A stretch of DNA of 64,000 nt from Streptomyces violaceusniger (GCA_005405945.1 BJHW01000001.1:4898001-4962000); one strand, 5' to 3'; counted from the first letter of the stretch, positions 9,244 through 19,533 are shown. Numbers and translations: made by a program. The notes: generated by a model from the letters alone, not told the origin.

Positions 9244-9335
9244 GCGCGCACCATAGGCCAGGCCGCGTACACCTTCCAGAGCCGCGGCGCGGCAATCCGC
9301 CGGGCGCCGCAAGCCAACCCGGCACCGCCCGCGAA

Positions 9336-10690
9336 CTATCCGCCCAGCGCGCGCGAGACCGTATAGATCACCAGCCCGGCCAGGGCGCCCACCACCGTGC
9401 CGTTGATCCGGATGAACTGCAGGTCCCGGCCGATGTGCGCCTCGATCTTCCGCGAGGTGTGGTCCGCGTCCCAGCTCGCCACCGTCTCGCTGATCAGCGA
9501 GGTGATCTCGTCCCGATACGTCGTCACCACATAGACGGCGGCGTCCTCCAGCCAGCCGTCGATCTTGTCCCGCAGCCGGCGGTCCGTCACCATCCGCCTG
9601 CCCAGCGACAGGATCGCCGCCCGCGCCCGCTGCCGCAGTTCGCTGCGCTCGTCCTCGGCCGCCGCGACGATCATCGCCCGCACCGAGGCCCAGGCCGAGG
9701 CGATGAGGTCCTGGACGTCGCCGCGCCCCAGCACCTCGCTCTTCACCCGCTCCACCCGCAGCCGGGTGTCGGTGTCGGACTGCAGGTCCCGGCGAAGTCG
9801 GTGAGGAAGCGGTCAAGGGCGCCGCGCGCCGGATGGTCGGGCATGTCCCGCATCTCGGTCACGAAGCGCAGCAGTTCCCTGTAGACGCGCTCGCCGACCT
9901 TGCGGTCCACGAACCGCGGCGTCCAGCCGGGCGCGCCGCCGGTCACCGCCTGCATCACCGAGTCGTTGTGCTCCACCAGCCAGTCGTGGGCGCGCAGGCA
10001 CACCAGGTCCACGGCGCGGCGGTGGCCGCCGTCCGCGACCACCCGCTCCAGCAGCTTGCCCAGGCCCGGCGCGATCTCCTGGCTGTCGGCCCGGCGGGTG
10101 ATCGCCTCGCCCACCACCGCCTGCACATCGGAGTCGCGCAGCACCGTGAGCGCGCCGCGCAGCGCGGTGGCCAACTCCGCCGTCACCCGGTCGGCGTGCT
10201 CGGGCTCGGCGAGCCAGGTGCCGAGCCGGCTGCCGATGCCGACCGCGCGCAGCCGCATCCGTACGACGTCGCCGGAGAGGAAGTTCTCCCCGACGAACTC
10301 CCCGAGGCTGGCCCCGAGCTGGTCCTTCTTGGTGGGGATGATCGCCGTATGGGGAATCGGCAGCCCCATGGGCCGCCGGAAGAGCGCGGTGACCGCGAAC
10401 CAGTCGGCCAGGGCGCCCACCATGCCCGCCTCGGCGGCCGCGGCCACATAGCCGGGCCAGCCGCCGATGCCGGAGGACCGCGCCCAGGTGGCGAGCACGT
10501 ACACCAGTGCGACGCCGAGCAGCAGCCCGGTGGCGAACGCCTTCATACGGCGCACTCCGCGCCGCCGCTCCACGTCGAGGGGGCTGTCCGCGACGAAGGG
10601 CACGGCCGCGCCCCGAGCCGGCGGAGCCGCCGTCTCACCAGTCGTTCTTCGCTCCATACGCTCCACCTGGTCGGCCCGTCTCCCCTGCAT
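9336..10690 (-). CDS. DUF445 domain membrane protein (apparent frameshift near 9795)
   Basis: About 450 residues. An N-terminal membrane part (MKAFATGLLLGVALVYVLATWA; EAGMVGALADWFAVTALFRRPMGLPIPHTAIIPTKKD) holds the DUF445 signature, then a long helical soluble region, and a C-terminal helix (NGTVVGALAGLVIYTVSRALGG). The frame slips in GCCGGGACC near 9795; one extra G reunites TDFAG with DLQSDTDTRLRVERVKSEV. DUF445 proteins resemble bacterial YjiN; their role is unknown, possibly envelope-related. The start at 10690 has GGAAAGAG upstream; an in-frame ATG at 10657 is a second candidate. Confidence 0.85.
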
Positions 10691-10931
10691 TGTCTCTTTC
10701 CGGTCTCAGTCGCCCATGTGTGGAACGAACGGTGAGTTCCCGTCGTCTGTCTGGGGAGCGACCCAGCACATTGGGGGCAGGCCGACGGGCGGAGCCGGGT
10801 CTCATCATGGGATCATGGGGGACCGACCGGACCGCATCGGCGCTGCCGGATACCACCCGCCGTTCCCGTCCACTTCCGGAGCCTCGGGCTCCGTCTGCCC
10901 GAGGAGACAACCCGTCCATGAGCGTGCCCCT

Positions 10932-12241
10932 ATGCCCAGACGCACGGGGTATGCCGTGCTCGCTGCGCTGGCGGCTGTGGTGATCCTCGTCTCCACCGCG
11001 ATATTCATCGGGCTCGGTGGTGACGAGGGCGACGCGGACCCCCGTGCGCAGGGAGCCCGCGGCTCGGCCGACACGGCATCGGCCGGTGCCTGGGTGGGCA
11101 CCTGGTCCACCGCGGCCGCGGCCGCCGAGCCGAGGACGCTGCGCGGCGGCCTCTCGGGCATGTCGATCCGGAACGTGGTGCACACCAGCATCGGCGGCAC
11201 CAGCGCGCGGATCCAGCTCTCGAACTTCTACAGCAGCCGTCCGCTGACCATCACCCACGCCTCGGTGGCGCTGGCCGCCGCGCCCAGCAACCCCACCGCG
11301 GCCGCCGGGACCATGCGCCGTCTCACCTTCAGCAACCGCACCTGGGTGACGATCCCGCCCGGCAAGGCCACCACCAGCGACCCGGTGCGGCTCGCCGTCC
11401 CGGACGCGGCCGATCTGCTGGTCACCACCTACACCCCGCAGGCGTCCGGCTCCGTGACCTATCACCCGCACGCCCGCCAGACGTCGTACATGGCGCGTGG
11501 CGACCGTACGGAGGACACGGCGGGCGCCGCCTACACCCAGCAGAGCCCGTACTGGCGCTATCTGACCGGCGTGGACGTGTGGTCCAAGCAGGCCGAGGGC
11601 GCGGTCGCGGTGCTGGGCGACTCGATCACCGACGGCATCACCTCCACCGCCGGGGCCAACCACCGGTGGACCGACTTCCTCTCCGAGCGGCTGCGCAGCG
11701 AGCCCGGGGCGCCCCGCTTCGGCGTGCTCAACCAGGGCATCAGTGGCAACCGGGTGCTGAGCGACGGCACGCAGTTCCCGCCCAACAACCCCAGCGGGCT
11801 GTCCCGCTTCGACCGCGACGTGCTGTCCCGTACGGGCGTCAAGGCCGTGATCATCGAGCTGGGCGTCAACGACATACTCCGCATCCCCCATCAGACCGAC
11901 CCCAACCGGATCGTGTGGGGCCTGAAGCGGCTGACCGAGCAGGCCCACGCCCGGGGCCTGCGGGTCATCGGAGCCACCCTGACGCCCTTCTACGGGCACC
12001 GCGGCTACACCCCCGGCTGGACGCCGTGCGCGAGCAGGTCAACGCGCGGATCCGCGCCGGGAAGGTCTTCGACGAGGTCGTGGACTTCGACAAGGCGCTG
12101 CGCGACCCGATCAGCCCGCTCCGGCTGCGCCCGATGTTCGACTCGGGCGACCATCTGCACCCCAGCGACGACGGCTACCGGGCGATGGCGCGAGCGCTGA
12201 ACCTGGACCACCTGCGGGGCCGCACGGCGGCGGAGCTCTAG
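10932..12241 (+). CDS. Secreted SGNH/GDSL-family hydrolase (apparent frameshift near 12015)
   Basis: A signal anchor (MPRRTGYAVLAALAAVVILVSTAIFIGLGG) precedes an esterase of about 400 residues. SGNH blocks are clear: the nucleophile in AVAVLGDSITDGITS, Gly in NQGISGNRVL, Asn in IIELGVNDILR and the Asp-x-x-His pair in DSGDHLHPSDDGYRAM. These enzymes hydrolyse esters or deacetylate polysaccharides outside the cell. The frame breaks in ACCCCCGGCTGG near 12015; one added base continues GYTPG into LDAVREQVNARI. It lies divergent from the DUF445 gene, with a 240-bp gap. Confidence 0.88.
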
Positions 12242-12259
12242 AGGGCTCTGGCCCGCGTC

Positions 12260-12445
12260 TTTCCCCTCCCCGCCCCTTCCCGCAGCATCGATATGCGGCT
12301 CCGCCGCGTGGCAAGGGCTCCGCCCCTGGACCCCGGAGGGGAGTTTGAGGAGCGGGGCCTGGGACGGAGCCCCGCCCGCGGCGGAGCCGCATATCGTCAG
12401 GTGCCGGGAAGGGGCGGGATGGGGGACAGCCCGCCGCAGGTGCCA
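12260..12445. terminator. Hairpin-repeat cluster between convergent genes
   Basis: The stretch opens with the same TTTCCCCTCCCCGCCCC block as at 8075. It holds two GCGGAGCCGCATAT-type modules in opposite orientations and a GGGCTCCGCCC hairpin. It closes with GGGAAGGGGCGGGAT and the word CAGCCCGCCGCAGG found in the other clusters. It separates the SGNH hydrolase (+) from the DUF1707 gene (-), as expected for a bidirectional terminator. Confidence 0.65.
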
Positions 12446-12459
12446 AGCTCCGTCGTCGG

Positions 12460-13224
12460 CTAGTCCTCGCGGCGTTCCTTCTCCAGAGACAGCCGCCGCT
12501 CCTCACGCTCATCGCGCCGCGCGCTCCGCAGCTCCTCGCGGCGCTCGGCCTTCAGCCGGCGGCGCTCCTCCTTCATGCGCCTGTGCTCCTCCTTGCGGAG
12601 CTTGCGCTCGACGCCGACCCCGCCGCAGAGCGCGAGGCCGGTCACGGTCACCCGAGGACCCGTGGGGTCCCCGTCGGCGGACCCGGTGTGGTCGAAACCA
12701 CCCATGAGACCGATGCCACTGACATGCGTCTCCAGGTCCGGCGGGACGATGATCTGCACCCCGCCCATGAGGGCGAAGCAGCGGATCACCACATCGCGGC
12801 CCTCGAACCGGGCCTCGCGCAGATCGATCTCACCGCCGCCCATGACGGCGAAGGCGGTGAAGACACGCGGGACGGTCCAGGTCCCCTTGCGCTGGAAGCC
12901 ACCCATGATCGCCACGGCCCACTTCGAGGTCGGGGTGCCGCCGATCCGCTCGGCCCAGCCCGTGCGGTCGACCGGGGTCGGCGGGGCCGGAGCGGCGCCG
13001 CCGGGCACCGGGAGGTCCCGTACCAGCGGCTCCAGCTGGCCATGGGTGCGCGCCTCGTAGGCCGCGCTCAGCCGCTCCTCGAACTCCTCCATGTCCAGGC
13101 GGCCTTCGGCGACCGCCTCGCGGAGGACCTCGGCGATCCGCTCACGCTCGGCGTCCGAGGCCCGCATCCCGGCCGGGTCCGGGAGGTCGGGGCTCGCCCC
13201 CTGGGAAGAACCAGCGCTCGTCAT
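12460..13224 (-). CDS. DUF1707 and LiaF-like domain protein
   Basis: The 254-residue protein opens with the DUF1707 signature (MRASDAERERIAEVLREAVAEGRLDMEEFEERLSAAYEARTHGQL, residues 20-65), a short helical domain common in actinobacteria. A C-terminal beta domain of repeated turns follows (AVMGGGEIDLREARFEG; ALMGGVQIIVPPDLET; GLMGGFDH), resembling the cell-wall-active-antibiotic response domain of LiaF. A highly charged Arg/Glu helix of about 50 residues ends it. There is no membrane segment. An envelope-stress role is plausible by homology but unproven. Confidence 0.85.
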   Translation of the reverse strand: MTSAGSSQGASPDLPDPAGMRASDAERERIAEVLREAVAEGRLDMEEFEERLSAAYEARTHGQLEPLVRDLPVPGGAAPAPPTPVDRTGWAERIGGTPTSKWAVAIMGGFQRKGTWTVPRVFTAFAVMGGGEIDLREARFEGRDVVIRCFALMGGVQIIVPPDLETHVSGIGLMGGFDHTGSADGDPTGPRVTVTGLALCGGVGVERKLRKEEHRRMKEERRRLKAERREELRSARRDEREERRLSLEKERRED

Positions 13225-13306
13225 ACGGACAGACTAATGGCGGGCACCGGCCCTGACCCCTCTCACACACCGGGCCCTGGCCGCTTCCCGCACAGCCCGC
13301 CCCCAG

Positions 13307-14362
13307 CTACGCTCCCCGCCCCGCCCGGTGCTCCGCCCCGTGCAGCATCCTCGCGATGACATCCTCGATCTCGGGCTCGCGCACCGAGAGGTCCACCAGC
13401 GGATAGCCGTCCGCGACCGCCGCCACGATCGGCGCCGCGCTGCTGGTCGCCGGGAAGGCCAGCCACTGCCGGGGCCCCTCGACCCGTACCGTCCGGGCGC
13501 CGGGGACCTCGATGGGCGGCAGCTCCCGCTCCAGGTCGACCACGAGGGTGCGCTCGCTCTCCCCCACCGCGTGCAGCCCGTCCAGCCCGCCGTCGTAGAC
13601 CAGCCGCCCGTGGTCGATGACCATCACCCGCTTGCACAGCAGCTCGATATCGGTCAGATCGTGGGTGGTGAGCAGCACCGTCGTGCCCTGCTCGGCGTTC
13701 ACATCGCGCAGGAACTCCCGGACCTTCGCCTTGCTGACCACATCGAGCCCGATGGTCGGCTCGTCCAGATAGAGCACCTCGGGGTCGTGCAGCAGGGCCG
13801 CCGCGATATCGCCGCGCATCCGCTGGCCGAGCGAGAGCTGACGCACCGGCACGTCCAGCAGCGCGCCGAGGTTGAGCAGTTCCACACACCGGTCCAGGTT
13901 GTGGCGGTAGCGGTCGTCGGGGATCCGGTACATCCGGCGCACCAGCGCGTACGAGTCGCGCAGCGGCAGGTCCCACCACAGGGTGGTGCGCTGCCCGAAG
14001 ACCACCCCGATCCGGCGCGCGAGTTTCGTCCGCTCCCTGGAGGGGTCGATTCCGGCGACTCTGAGCCGTCCGCCGCTGGGCACCAGGATCCCGGTCAGCA
14101 TCTTGATGGTGGTGGACTTCCCCGCGCCGTTCGGGCCGATGTAGCCCACCATCTCGCCGCGCGGCACCCGGAAGCTGATGCCGTCCACGGCGCGCACCTC
14201 GCGCCGCTCACGGCGCATCAGCCCGGCCTTGCGCCGCACCTGGAACACCTTCTCCACGCCGTCGAGCTCGATCAGATCGCCCCCGGCACTCCCCATGCCC
14301 TTCGCCACGGCACTCCCCACACCCTTCGCCACGGCATCCCCGACGCCATTCCCCACGACCAT
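13307..14362 (-). CDS. ABC-2 type exporter, ATP-binding subunit
   Basis: It carries the full ATPase motif set: Walker A GPNGAGKST, Q-loop in VVFGQRTTLWWD, signature LSLGQRMRGDIA (Leu in place of the usual Gly), Walker B VLYLDEPTIGLD and the switch His in LLTTHDLTD. A C-terminal accessory domain follows, as in antibiotic- and lipid-export ATPases. The ATG at 14362 is preferred because it follows the upstream permease stop by a few bases with GGGGAG just before it. An N-terminal repeated stretch (GVGDAVAKGVGSAVAKGMGS) comes from a short DNA tandem repeat. It forms one operon with the two permease genes. Confidence 0.9.
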   Translation of the reverse strand: MVVGNGVGDAVAKGVGSAVAKGMGSAGGDLIELDGVEKVFQVRRKAGLMRRERREVRAVDGISFRVPRGEMVGYIGPNGAGKSTTIKMLTGILVPSGGRLRVAGIDPSRERTKLARRIGVVFGQRTTLWWDLPLRDSYALVRRMYRIPDDRYRHNLDRCVELLNLGALLDVPVRQLSLGQRMRGDIAAALLHDPEVLYLDEPTIGLDVVSKAKVREFLRDVNAEQGTTVLLTTHDLTDIELLCKRVMVIDHGRLVYDGGLDGLHAVGESERTLVVDLERELPPIEVPGARTVRVEGPRQWLAFPATSSAAPIVAAVADGYPLVDLSVREPEIEDVIARMLHGAEHRAGRGA

Positions 14363-14367
14363 CCCCC

Positions 14368-15186
14368 TCAGCTCCCCGTGCTCTGATACGCCCGCAGCCC
14401 CGCCCGCCACGCCAGCCCCGCCACCGCACAGCAGCCGCCCGCGACCAGCGGCGCCGCGAAGCCGATCCAGTCCGGGAGCCCCAGCGGGTCGGGACGGTCC
14501 AGGATGTGCAGCGCCGGGAGCCAGTTGACGAAGGCCAGCGGGATGACGAAGGTGACGCCCCGCAGCAGCTCCTTGCCGAAGACCGTCGGCGGGTACTCCA
14601 GCAGCGTGGTCCCGCCGAAGGTGAAGGCGCTCTGCACCTCGGAGGCGTCCTTGGCCCAGAACTGGAAGGCGCCACCGAGCACGAACAGCGCCCCGAAGAT
14701 GGCGCCCCCGCTCAACAGCATCACCGGCATCAGCAGCGCCCGGTCCACCGTCCAGTCGATGTCCAGCCGGGCCAGCGACCAGCCGAGCACCACCGCCCCC
14801 TGGGTGATCCGGCCCAGGCGCCGCAGCGCGAAGCGGTCGGCGGCCACCTGGGCGAGTATCGGCACCGGCCGCACCAGCAGGGTGTCCATCGTGCCGTCCC
14901 GCACCCGCTGCCCCAGTCGGCCCATCGTGCCCAGCGCGAGATCGGCGAGGCCGAAGGCGACGCTGGTGGTGCCGTAGAGGAAGGCGACCTCGTCCAGGGT
15001 GAAGCCGCCCAGTTCCCCGATATGAGTGAACATCAGCGCGATCGCGACGAAGTCAAGGCCGGTCGCGAGGAAGTTCCCCAACGTCATGATCAGGAACGAG
15101 GTGCGGTACGCCATCGTGGAGCGCACCCACATCCCGACGATCAGGCCGTAGGCCCGCAGCCCGCTGGACACGGCGGACTCAGCCAC
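14368..15186 (-). CDS. ABC-2 family permease, second subunit
   Basis: A 272-residue membrane protein with six hydrophobic helices. Its start is the GTG at 15186, overlapping the stop of the first permease gene by 8 bases, which indicates translational coupling. The cytoplasmic segment RDGTMDTLLVRPVP is the ABC-2 signature region (R-x-G-T-x-D-x-L-L-x-R-P) found in DUF990-type permeases. With the partner permease it should form the heterodimeric membrane pore served by the ATPase downstream. The substrate is unknown. Confidence 0.88.
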   Translation of the reverse strand: MAESAVSSGLRAYGLIVGMWVRSTMAYRTSFLIMTLGNFLATGLDFVAIALMFTHIGELGGFTLDEVAFLYGTTSVAFGLADLALGTMGRLGQRVRDGTMDTLLVRPVPILAQVAADRFALRRLGRITQGAVVLGWSLARLDIDWTVDRALLMPVMLLSGGAIFGALFVLGGAFQFWAKDASEVQSAFTFGGTTLLEYPPTVFGKELLRGVTFVIPLAFVNWLPALHILDRPDPLGLPDWIGFAAPLVAGGCCAVAGLAWRAGLRAYQSTGS

Positions 15187-15978
15187 CCTGGACCACCACC
15201 TTCCGGGTCGCCGCCGATTGCAGCGCCCGCCCGGCCGCCAGCAGCACCACCGTCCACCCCGCCTGGAAGGCGAACGCCCCCAGCAGCCCCGGCCCCGGCG
15301 CTCCTCCAGGAAGACGTCCGCGGGCACCTGGAGCATCGCCGCCCAGGGCAGCGCGCGGGCGATCTCGCCCAGCTGCCCGGGGAAGACGTTGAGCGGCAGG
15401 ATCATCCCGGAGAAGAACAGGCACAGCAGCCCGCTCAGCAGGGACAGCCCCGTCCCGTCGAGCAGCCAGAAGGAGGCGAGCGACACCAGATAGCGCACCG
15501 CGAAGCCGACGCACACCGCGAGCGCCACGGCGAGCAGGAACCACAGCCAGGTCAAGGGCGAGGCGGGCAGCCGGAGTTCGAACGCCAGCGCCCCGACGGC
15601 CATCGGCACCACACCGCGCCCCAGCAGCTGGAACAGCGCCCGGCCGAGCTCGGTGGCCAGCCACCACATCTGGAGGTCCACCGGGCGGTAGAGGTCCACG
15701 GCGATGTCACCGGAGCGGATGCGCTCCTGGAACTCCTCCTGGAAGCCGCCGCCCATCAGCGCCACAGCCGCCAGCAGCGCCTGACCGAGCCAGACGAAGG
15801 TCAGCGCCTGGGCGAGGTCGTAGCCGCCGAGGTGGGGCCGCTCGTCCCACAGCGCGGTATAGGTGTAGGCGAGGATGAAGCCGAAAACGGTGTTGGTGAA
15901 GACCCCGGCCACCGTGGCGACCCGATACGTCGCGTAGCGTTTGAAGCCGCTGACCGCGACGGCCGCGTACAGCCGCAT
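15179..15978 (-). CDS. ABC-2 family permease, first subunit (apparent frameshift near 15300)
   Basis: The polytopic protein starts MRLYAAVAVSGFKRYATYRVATVAG. The ABC-2 signature RSGDIAVDLYRPVDLQ mirrors that of the second permease. The frame shifts near 15300 within GCGCCGGGGCC; one extra base continues VPADVFLEE into GPGLLGAFAFQAGWTVVLLAAGRALQ and a stop at 15179. Left unrepaired, the frame would run into the next permease gene and look like a 536-residue fusion, which I regard as artefactual. First gene of the exporter operon. Confidence 0.82.
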
Positions 15979-16308
15979 CCGCCCGTGCCCTCCTCCCTGA
16001 CCGCACCGACCGGCCGACCGACAGGCCCGACCGGCCCGACCGACCGGCCCGACCGCACCACCCCGACCGGCGCCAAAATCCGGAGCCTAGTGGAGTGACG
16101 GGAGAGACGGCCACGCATTATTCACCGGATGGTGTGAGCGGAATCATTCATTCCACCGGTCACAGACCAGTCACAGGTGCGCGCCACGTCCTCGGCCCGG
16201 AACGGATGATGCGACAGTGTTTTATCGGGCGTACGACGCGAATCGCCCGACCGTGCACGATCCCGCCGCCGCGCAACCCTCGACGGCGGCCGAGGAGTCT
16301 CAGGAGAC
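15979..16308. other. 330-bp intergenic region between exporter operon and PBP gene
   Basis: The left part (about 16000-16070) is a degenerate run of GACCGGCC-type repeats. The right part is more AT-rich than its surroundings and is probably the promoter region for the PBP. It holds the small inverted repeats CACC-ggat-GGTG (16124-16135) and GGAAT-cattc-ATTCC (16140-16154). No gene is supported. Confidence 0.5.
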
Positions 16309-18650
16309 ATGAGCGACGAGCCCCAGTTGATCGATGGTGGCGCGGCCGGAACGGGTGACCGGCCCGGCACCGGCGATGGCAACCACGACACGCCGCACCG
16401 CGCGGACGGCCTGACGGTGGGCAAACCGGCCAAGGGCAGAAAGGGGCGTCCCCAACGCACCGGATGGCGCCGACTGCTGCCCACCTGGCGCATGGTCCTC
16501 GGGGCTTCCTGCTGATCGTCCTGCTGATCGCGGGCGGGCTCGTCACCGGCTATCTGCTCGTCGAGATCCCCCGGCCAACCAGGCCGCCATCGCCCAGAGC
16601 AATGTCTTCCTCTACTCCGACGGCTCCCCGCTGGCCCGCGAGGGCACGGTCAACCGGGAGAACGTCCAGCTGAGCCAGGTGCCCAAGCGGATCCAGCACG
16701 CGGTGCTGGCGGCCGAGGACCGGGACTTCTACGCGGAGTCGGCCATCGACCCCCAGGCGATGCTCCGGGCCGCCTGGAACACCGCCACCGGCAAGGGCAA
16801 GCAGTCCGGCTCCACCATCACCCAGCAGTACGTGAAGAACTACTACCTGGACCAGGAGCAGACGGTCACCCGCAAGGCCAAGGAGTTCTTCATCGCGATC
16901 AAGCTGGACCGCGAGGTGAGCAAGGACAAGATCCTGGAGGGCTACCTCAACACCAGCTACTTCGGGCGCAACGCCTACGGCATCCAGGCCGCCGCCCAGG
17001 CGTACTACGGCAAGGACATCGGCGAGCTCAACACCGCCCAGGGCGCGTATCTCGCCACCCTGCTGAACGCCCCCAGCTCCTACGACATCGTCGCCCATCC
17101 GCAGAACAAGGGCCGGGCCGTGGCCCGCTGGAACTACGTGCTGGACGGGATGGTGAAGAAGCACTGGCTGAGCGCGGCCGAGCGGCAGAAGATGACCTTC
17201 CCCGGGCCCTCCGAGGCCAAGGCCGCCTCCGGCATGTCCGGCCAGCGCGGCTATCTCGTCGAGGCCGTCGAGGACTACCTCACCAGCAACGGGATCATCG
17301 ACGAGCAGACCCTGGCGCGCGGCGGCTACCGCATCACCACCACGATCGACAAGGACAAGCAGGACGCCTTCACGGAGGCCGTGCGCGACCGGCTGATGAG
17401 CAAGCTCAGCAAGGACCGCAAGGTCGACGCCTACGTCCGCGCGGGCGGCGCCTCGATCGACCCCAAGACCGGGAAGGTGGTCGCCCTCTACGGCGGGATC
17501 GACTACACCAAGCAGTTCGTCAACAACGCGACCCGCCGTGACTACCAGGTGGGATCCACCTTCAAGCCATTCGTCTTCACCTCGGCGGTGCGCTACGGGG
17601 CCACCACCCAGGACGGCCAGACGATCACCGCGGACACCCTCTACAACGGCGACAACAAGCGCGAGGTCATCGGCTCCGACGGGCCCACCGGCTACGCCCC
17701 GCCAACGAGGACGACGTGGACTACGGCGACATCGACGTCACCACGGCCACCGACAACTCGGTGAACTCGGTGTACGCGCAGCTGGCCGAGGACGTCGGCC
17801 CCGGCAAGGTCAAGCAGACCGCCATCGACCTGGGCATCCCCAAGAGCACCCCCGATCTGCACGCCTCCCCCTCGATCGCGCTCGGCCCGGCCACCGCGAG
17901 CGTGCTGGACATGACCGAGGCGTACGCGACCCTCGCCAACCACGGCGAGCACGGCCGGTACAGCCTGGTCGAGGAGGTCACCAAGGACGGTGCGCGGATC
18001 AAGCTCCCGGCGCGGGAGAGCCGCCAGGCCATCCCGCGCAGCGCCGCCGACGCCACCACCTCGATACTGCAGAGCGTGGTCGACGGCGGCACCGGCACCG
18101 CCGCCCAGGGCGCCGAGCGCCCGGCGGCGGGCAAGACCGGCACCGCGGAGGAGGACAAGGCCGCCTGGTTCGCGGGCTACACCCCGGATCTGGCGACCGT
18201 GGTCGCGGTGATGGGCCAGGACTCCAATACGGGCGTGCAGAAGTCGCTGTACGGGGCGACGGGCCTGGAGCGGATCAACGGCGGCGGCTACCCCGCCGAG
18301 ATCTGGGCGCAGTACACGGCGGGGGCGCTGGACGGCAAGGAACCGGCCGAGTTCGATCTGCGGCTGGACGACGGCGCGGACGCCCCCGACGGCTCCGAGA
18401 CCCAGCAGCCTCCGAGCTCCCCGCCGCCGGTGGTCACCACTCCCCGACCGGCACGTCGCCGGACACCTCGGTCCCCACGGCGCCGACCGACACCCCGCCG
18501 ACCCTGCCGACGGACGAGCCGACGATCCCCACCCCGCCGACGGACTTCCCCACCGGCGGCCCGACGACCGAGCCCGGCCCGGGCGGTCCCGGCGGGCCCG
18601 GCGACCCGGGGGGCGACCCGGGCGGCCCGGAGTGGCCGCCGAGCGGCTGA
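16309..18650 (+). CDS. Bifunctional penicillin-binding protein, class A (four apparent frameshifts)
   Basis: A cytoplasmic tail and membrane helix (FLLIVLLIAGGLVTGYLLV) precede a glycosyltransferase 51 domain (AAEDRDFYAESAIDPQAMLRA; GSTITQQYVKNYYL). A transpeptidase domain follows with nucleophile Ser in GSTFKPFVF, SVN in TDNSVNSVYAQL and KTGTA in AAGKTGTAEEDKAAWF. A Pro/Thr/Gly-rich tail ends at 18650. It polymerises and cross-links peptidoglycan outside the membrane. One base is missing at each of four C/G runs (near 16503, 16572, 17700 and 18445). All four repairs restore family-conserved sequence, and every motif is intact, so the gene is probably functional. Confidence 0.87.
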
Positions 18651-18651
18651 G

Positions 18652-18767
18652 GCCCCGAAGGGGCGCGGGGCCGCGTCGATGTGCGGCTCCGCCGCATGGG
18701 CGCGACCAGCCACCACGGCGCCGCGGACGATCGACGGCAGGTCGGGGCACTTCCTCGGGCGGCTCTA
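18652..18767. repeat. Dispersed intergenic repeat, copy B
   Basis: GGCCCCGAAGGGGCGCGGGG hairpin, then GTCGATGTGCGGCTCCGCCG, then a CACGGCGCCGCGGACGATCG-GGCACTTCC end. It fills the whole gap between the PBP stop and the stop of the convergent GroES-like gene, so it is positioned as a bidirectional terminator. Confidence 0.85.
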
Positions 18768-19106
18768 CAGGTACAGCCCCGTGGAGTCGTGCGCGCCCTC
18801 CAGCCGCTCCGCGGCCACCGCGTGCAGATCGCGCTCCCGCATCAGGACGTACGCGACCCCGCGGACCTCGACCTCGGCCCGGTCCTCCGGGTCGTAGAGC
18901 ACCCGGTCACCGGGCTCCACGGTCCGTACGTTCTGCCCGACCGCGACCACCTCGGCCCAGGCCAGCCGTCGGCCGACGGCCGCGGTGGCGGGGATGACGA
19001 TTCCGCCGGACGACCGGCGCTCGCCCTCCGGAATGTCGGTGCGGACCAGCACGCGGTCGTGCAGCATCCGGATGGGCAGCTTGTCATGGGTCGTGTTCGC
19101 ACTCAC
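18765..19106 (-). CDS. GroES-family co-chaperone-like protein
   Basis: A 113-residue protein with the Cpn10 beta-barrel pattern: LPIRMLHDRVLVRTDIPEGERRSSGGIVIPATA, then WAEVVAVGQNVRTVEPGDRVLYDPEDRAEVEVRGVAYVLMRERDLHAV. The mobile loop region (ERRSSGGIVIP) is close to canonical GroES. No groEL is adjacent, and Streptomyces has its groES-groEL operon elsewhere, so this is a stand-alone paralogue. Whether it still caps a GroEL ring is unknown. The C-terminal 15 residues go beyond the usual domain. Confidence 0.88.
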   Translation of the reverse strand: MSANTTHDKLPIRMLHDRVLVRTDIPEGERRSSGGIVIPATAAVGRRLAWAEVVAVGQNVRTVEPGDRVLYDPEDRAEVEVRGVAYVLMRERDLHAVAAERLEGAHDSTGLYL

Positions 19107-19170
19107 GCCATGACCGTACCTGGCCGGAGGGCGGGATGACGCCTCAGGGCCGGAGCCCGCCGCCCTTCCC

Positions 19171-19533
19171 TCACCGGTGCCGCTTGCCGCGCCACGAGGA
19201 GCGGGACGCCTTGGCGGACCGGGAGGACCTGGCCGAGAGCGCGAGCAGGCCGACCAGCCCGGCCACGAGGAGCGCGGCCGGCACGATCCGCTCCATGCGG
19301 GGCCCGCCCTCCTCCGAGACCAGCTGGCCGCGCACGCCCGTCACCACTCGGTTGACGGACACATAGGCCCGCCCGGCGGTCCGGTCCACGGCCGACGCCG
19401 CCTTCGCCTTCGCGTCCCCGATGATCGTCTTCGGGTGCACCCGCACCCCGATCTCGTCGAGCGTCACGGCGAGCTCCTGCCGCCTGCGGGCGATGTCCGC
19501 CTCGATCTGCGCAGGGGTCCTGGCATCCGACAC
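19171..19533 (-). CDS. DUF3618 membrane protein
   Basis: A 120-residue protein from a GTG at 19533 with GGAGG upstream. It opens with the DUF3618 signature (DARTPAQIEADIARRRQELAVTLDEI), where Arg/Glu-rich helices precede an amphipathic stretch. One transmembrane helix follows (IVPAALLVAGLVGLLALSA), with a basic tail (SSWRGKRHR). Proteins of this family are widespread in actinobacteria, often with membrane-stress genes, but have no assigned function. Confidence 0.85.
   Translation of the reverse strand: MSDARTPAQIEADIARRRQELAVTLDEIGVRVHPKTIIGDAKAKAASAVDRTAGRAYVSVNRVVTGVRGQLVSEEGGPRMERIVPAALLVAGLVGLLALSARSSRSAKASRSSWRGKRHR

Noticed and set aside
14368..15978. Single 536-residue fused ABC permease
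   Set aside because: The middle is frame-shifted nonsense (RRGRGCWGRSPSRRGGRWCC). Two permeases with their own signatures and an overlapping stop/start explain the region better.
16309..18650. PBP gene as a pseudogene
   Set aside because: All glycosyltransferase and transpeptidase motifs are intact and the four breaks are all single-base losses in C/G runs, matching the pattern seen in essential genes nearby.
18765..19106. groES of a groES-groEL operon
   Set aside because: No groEL follows on either side, so this is treated as a stand-alone GroES-family paralogue.
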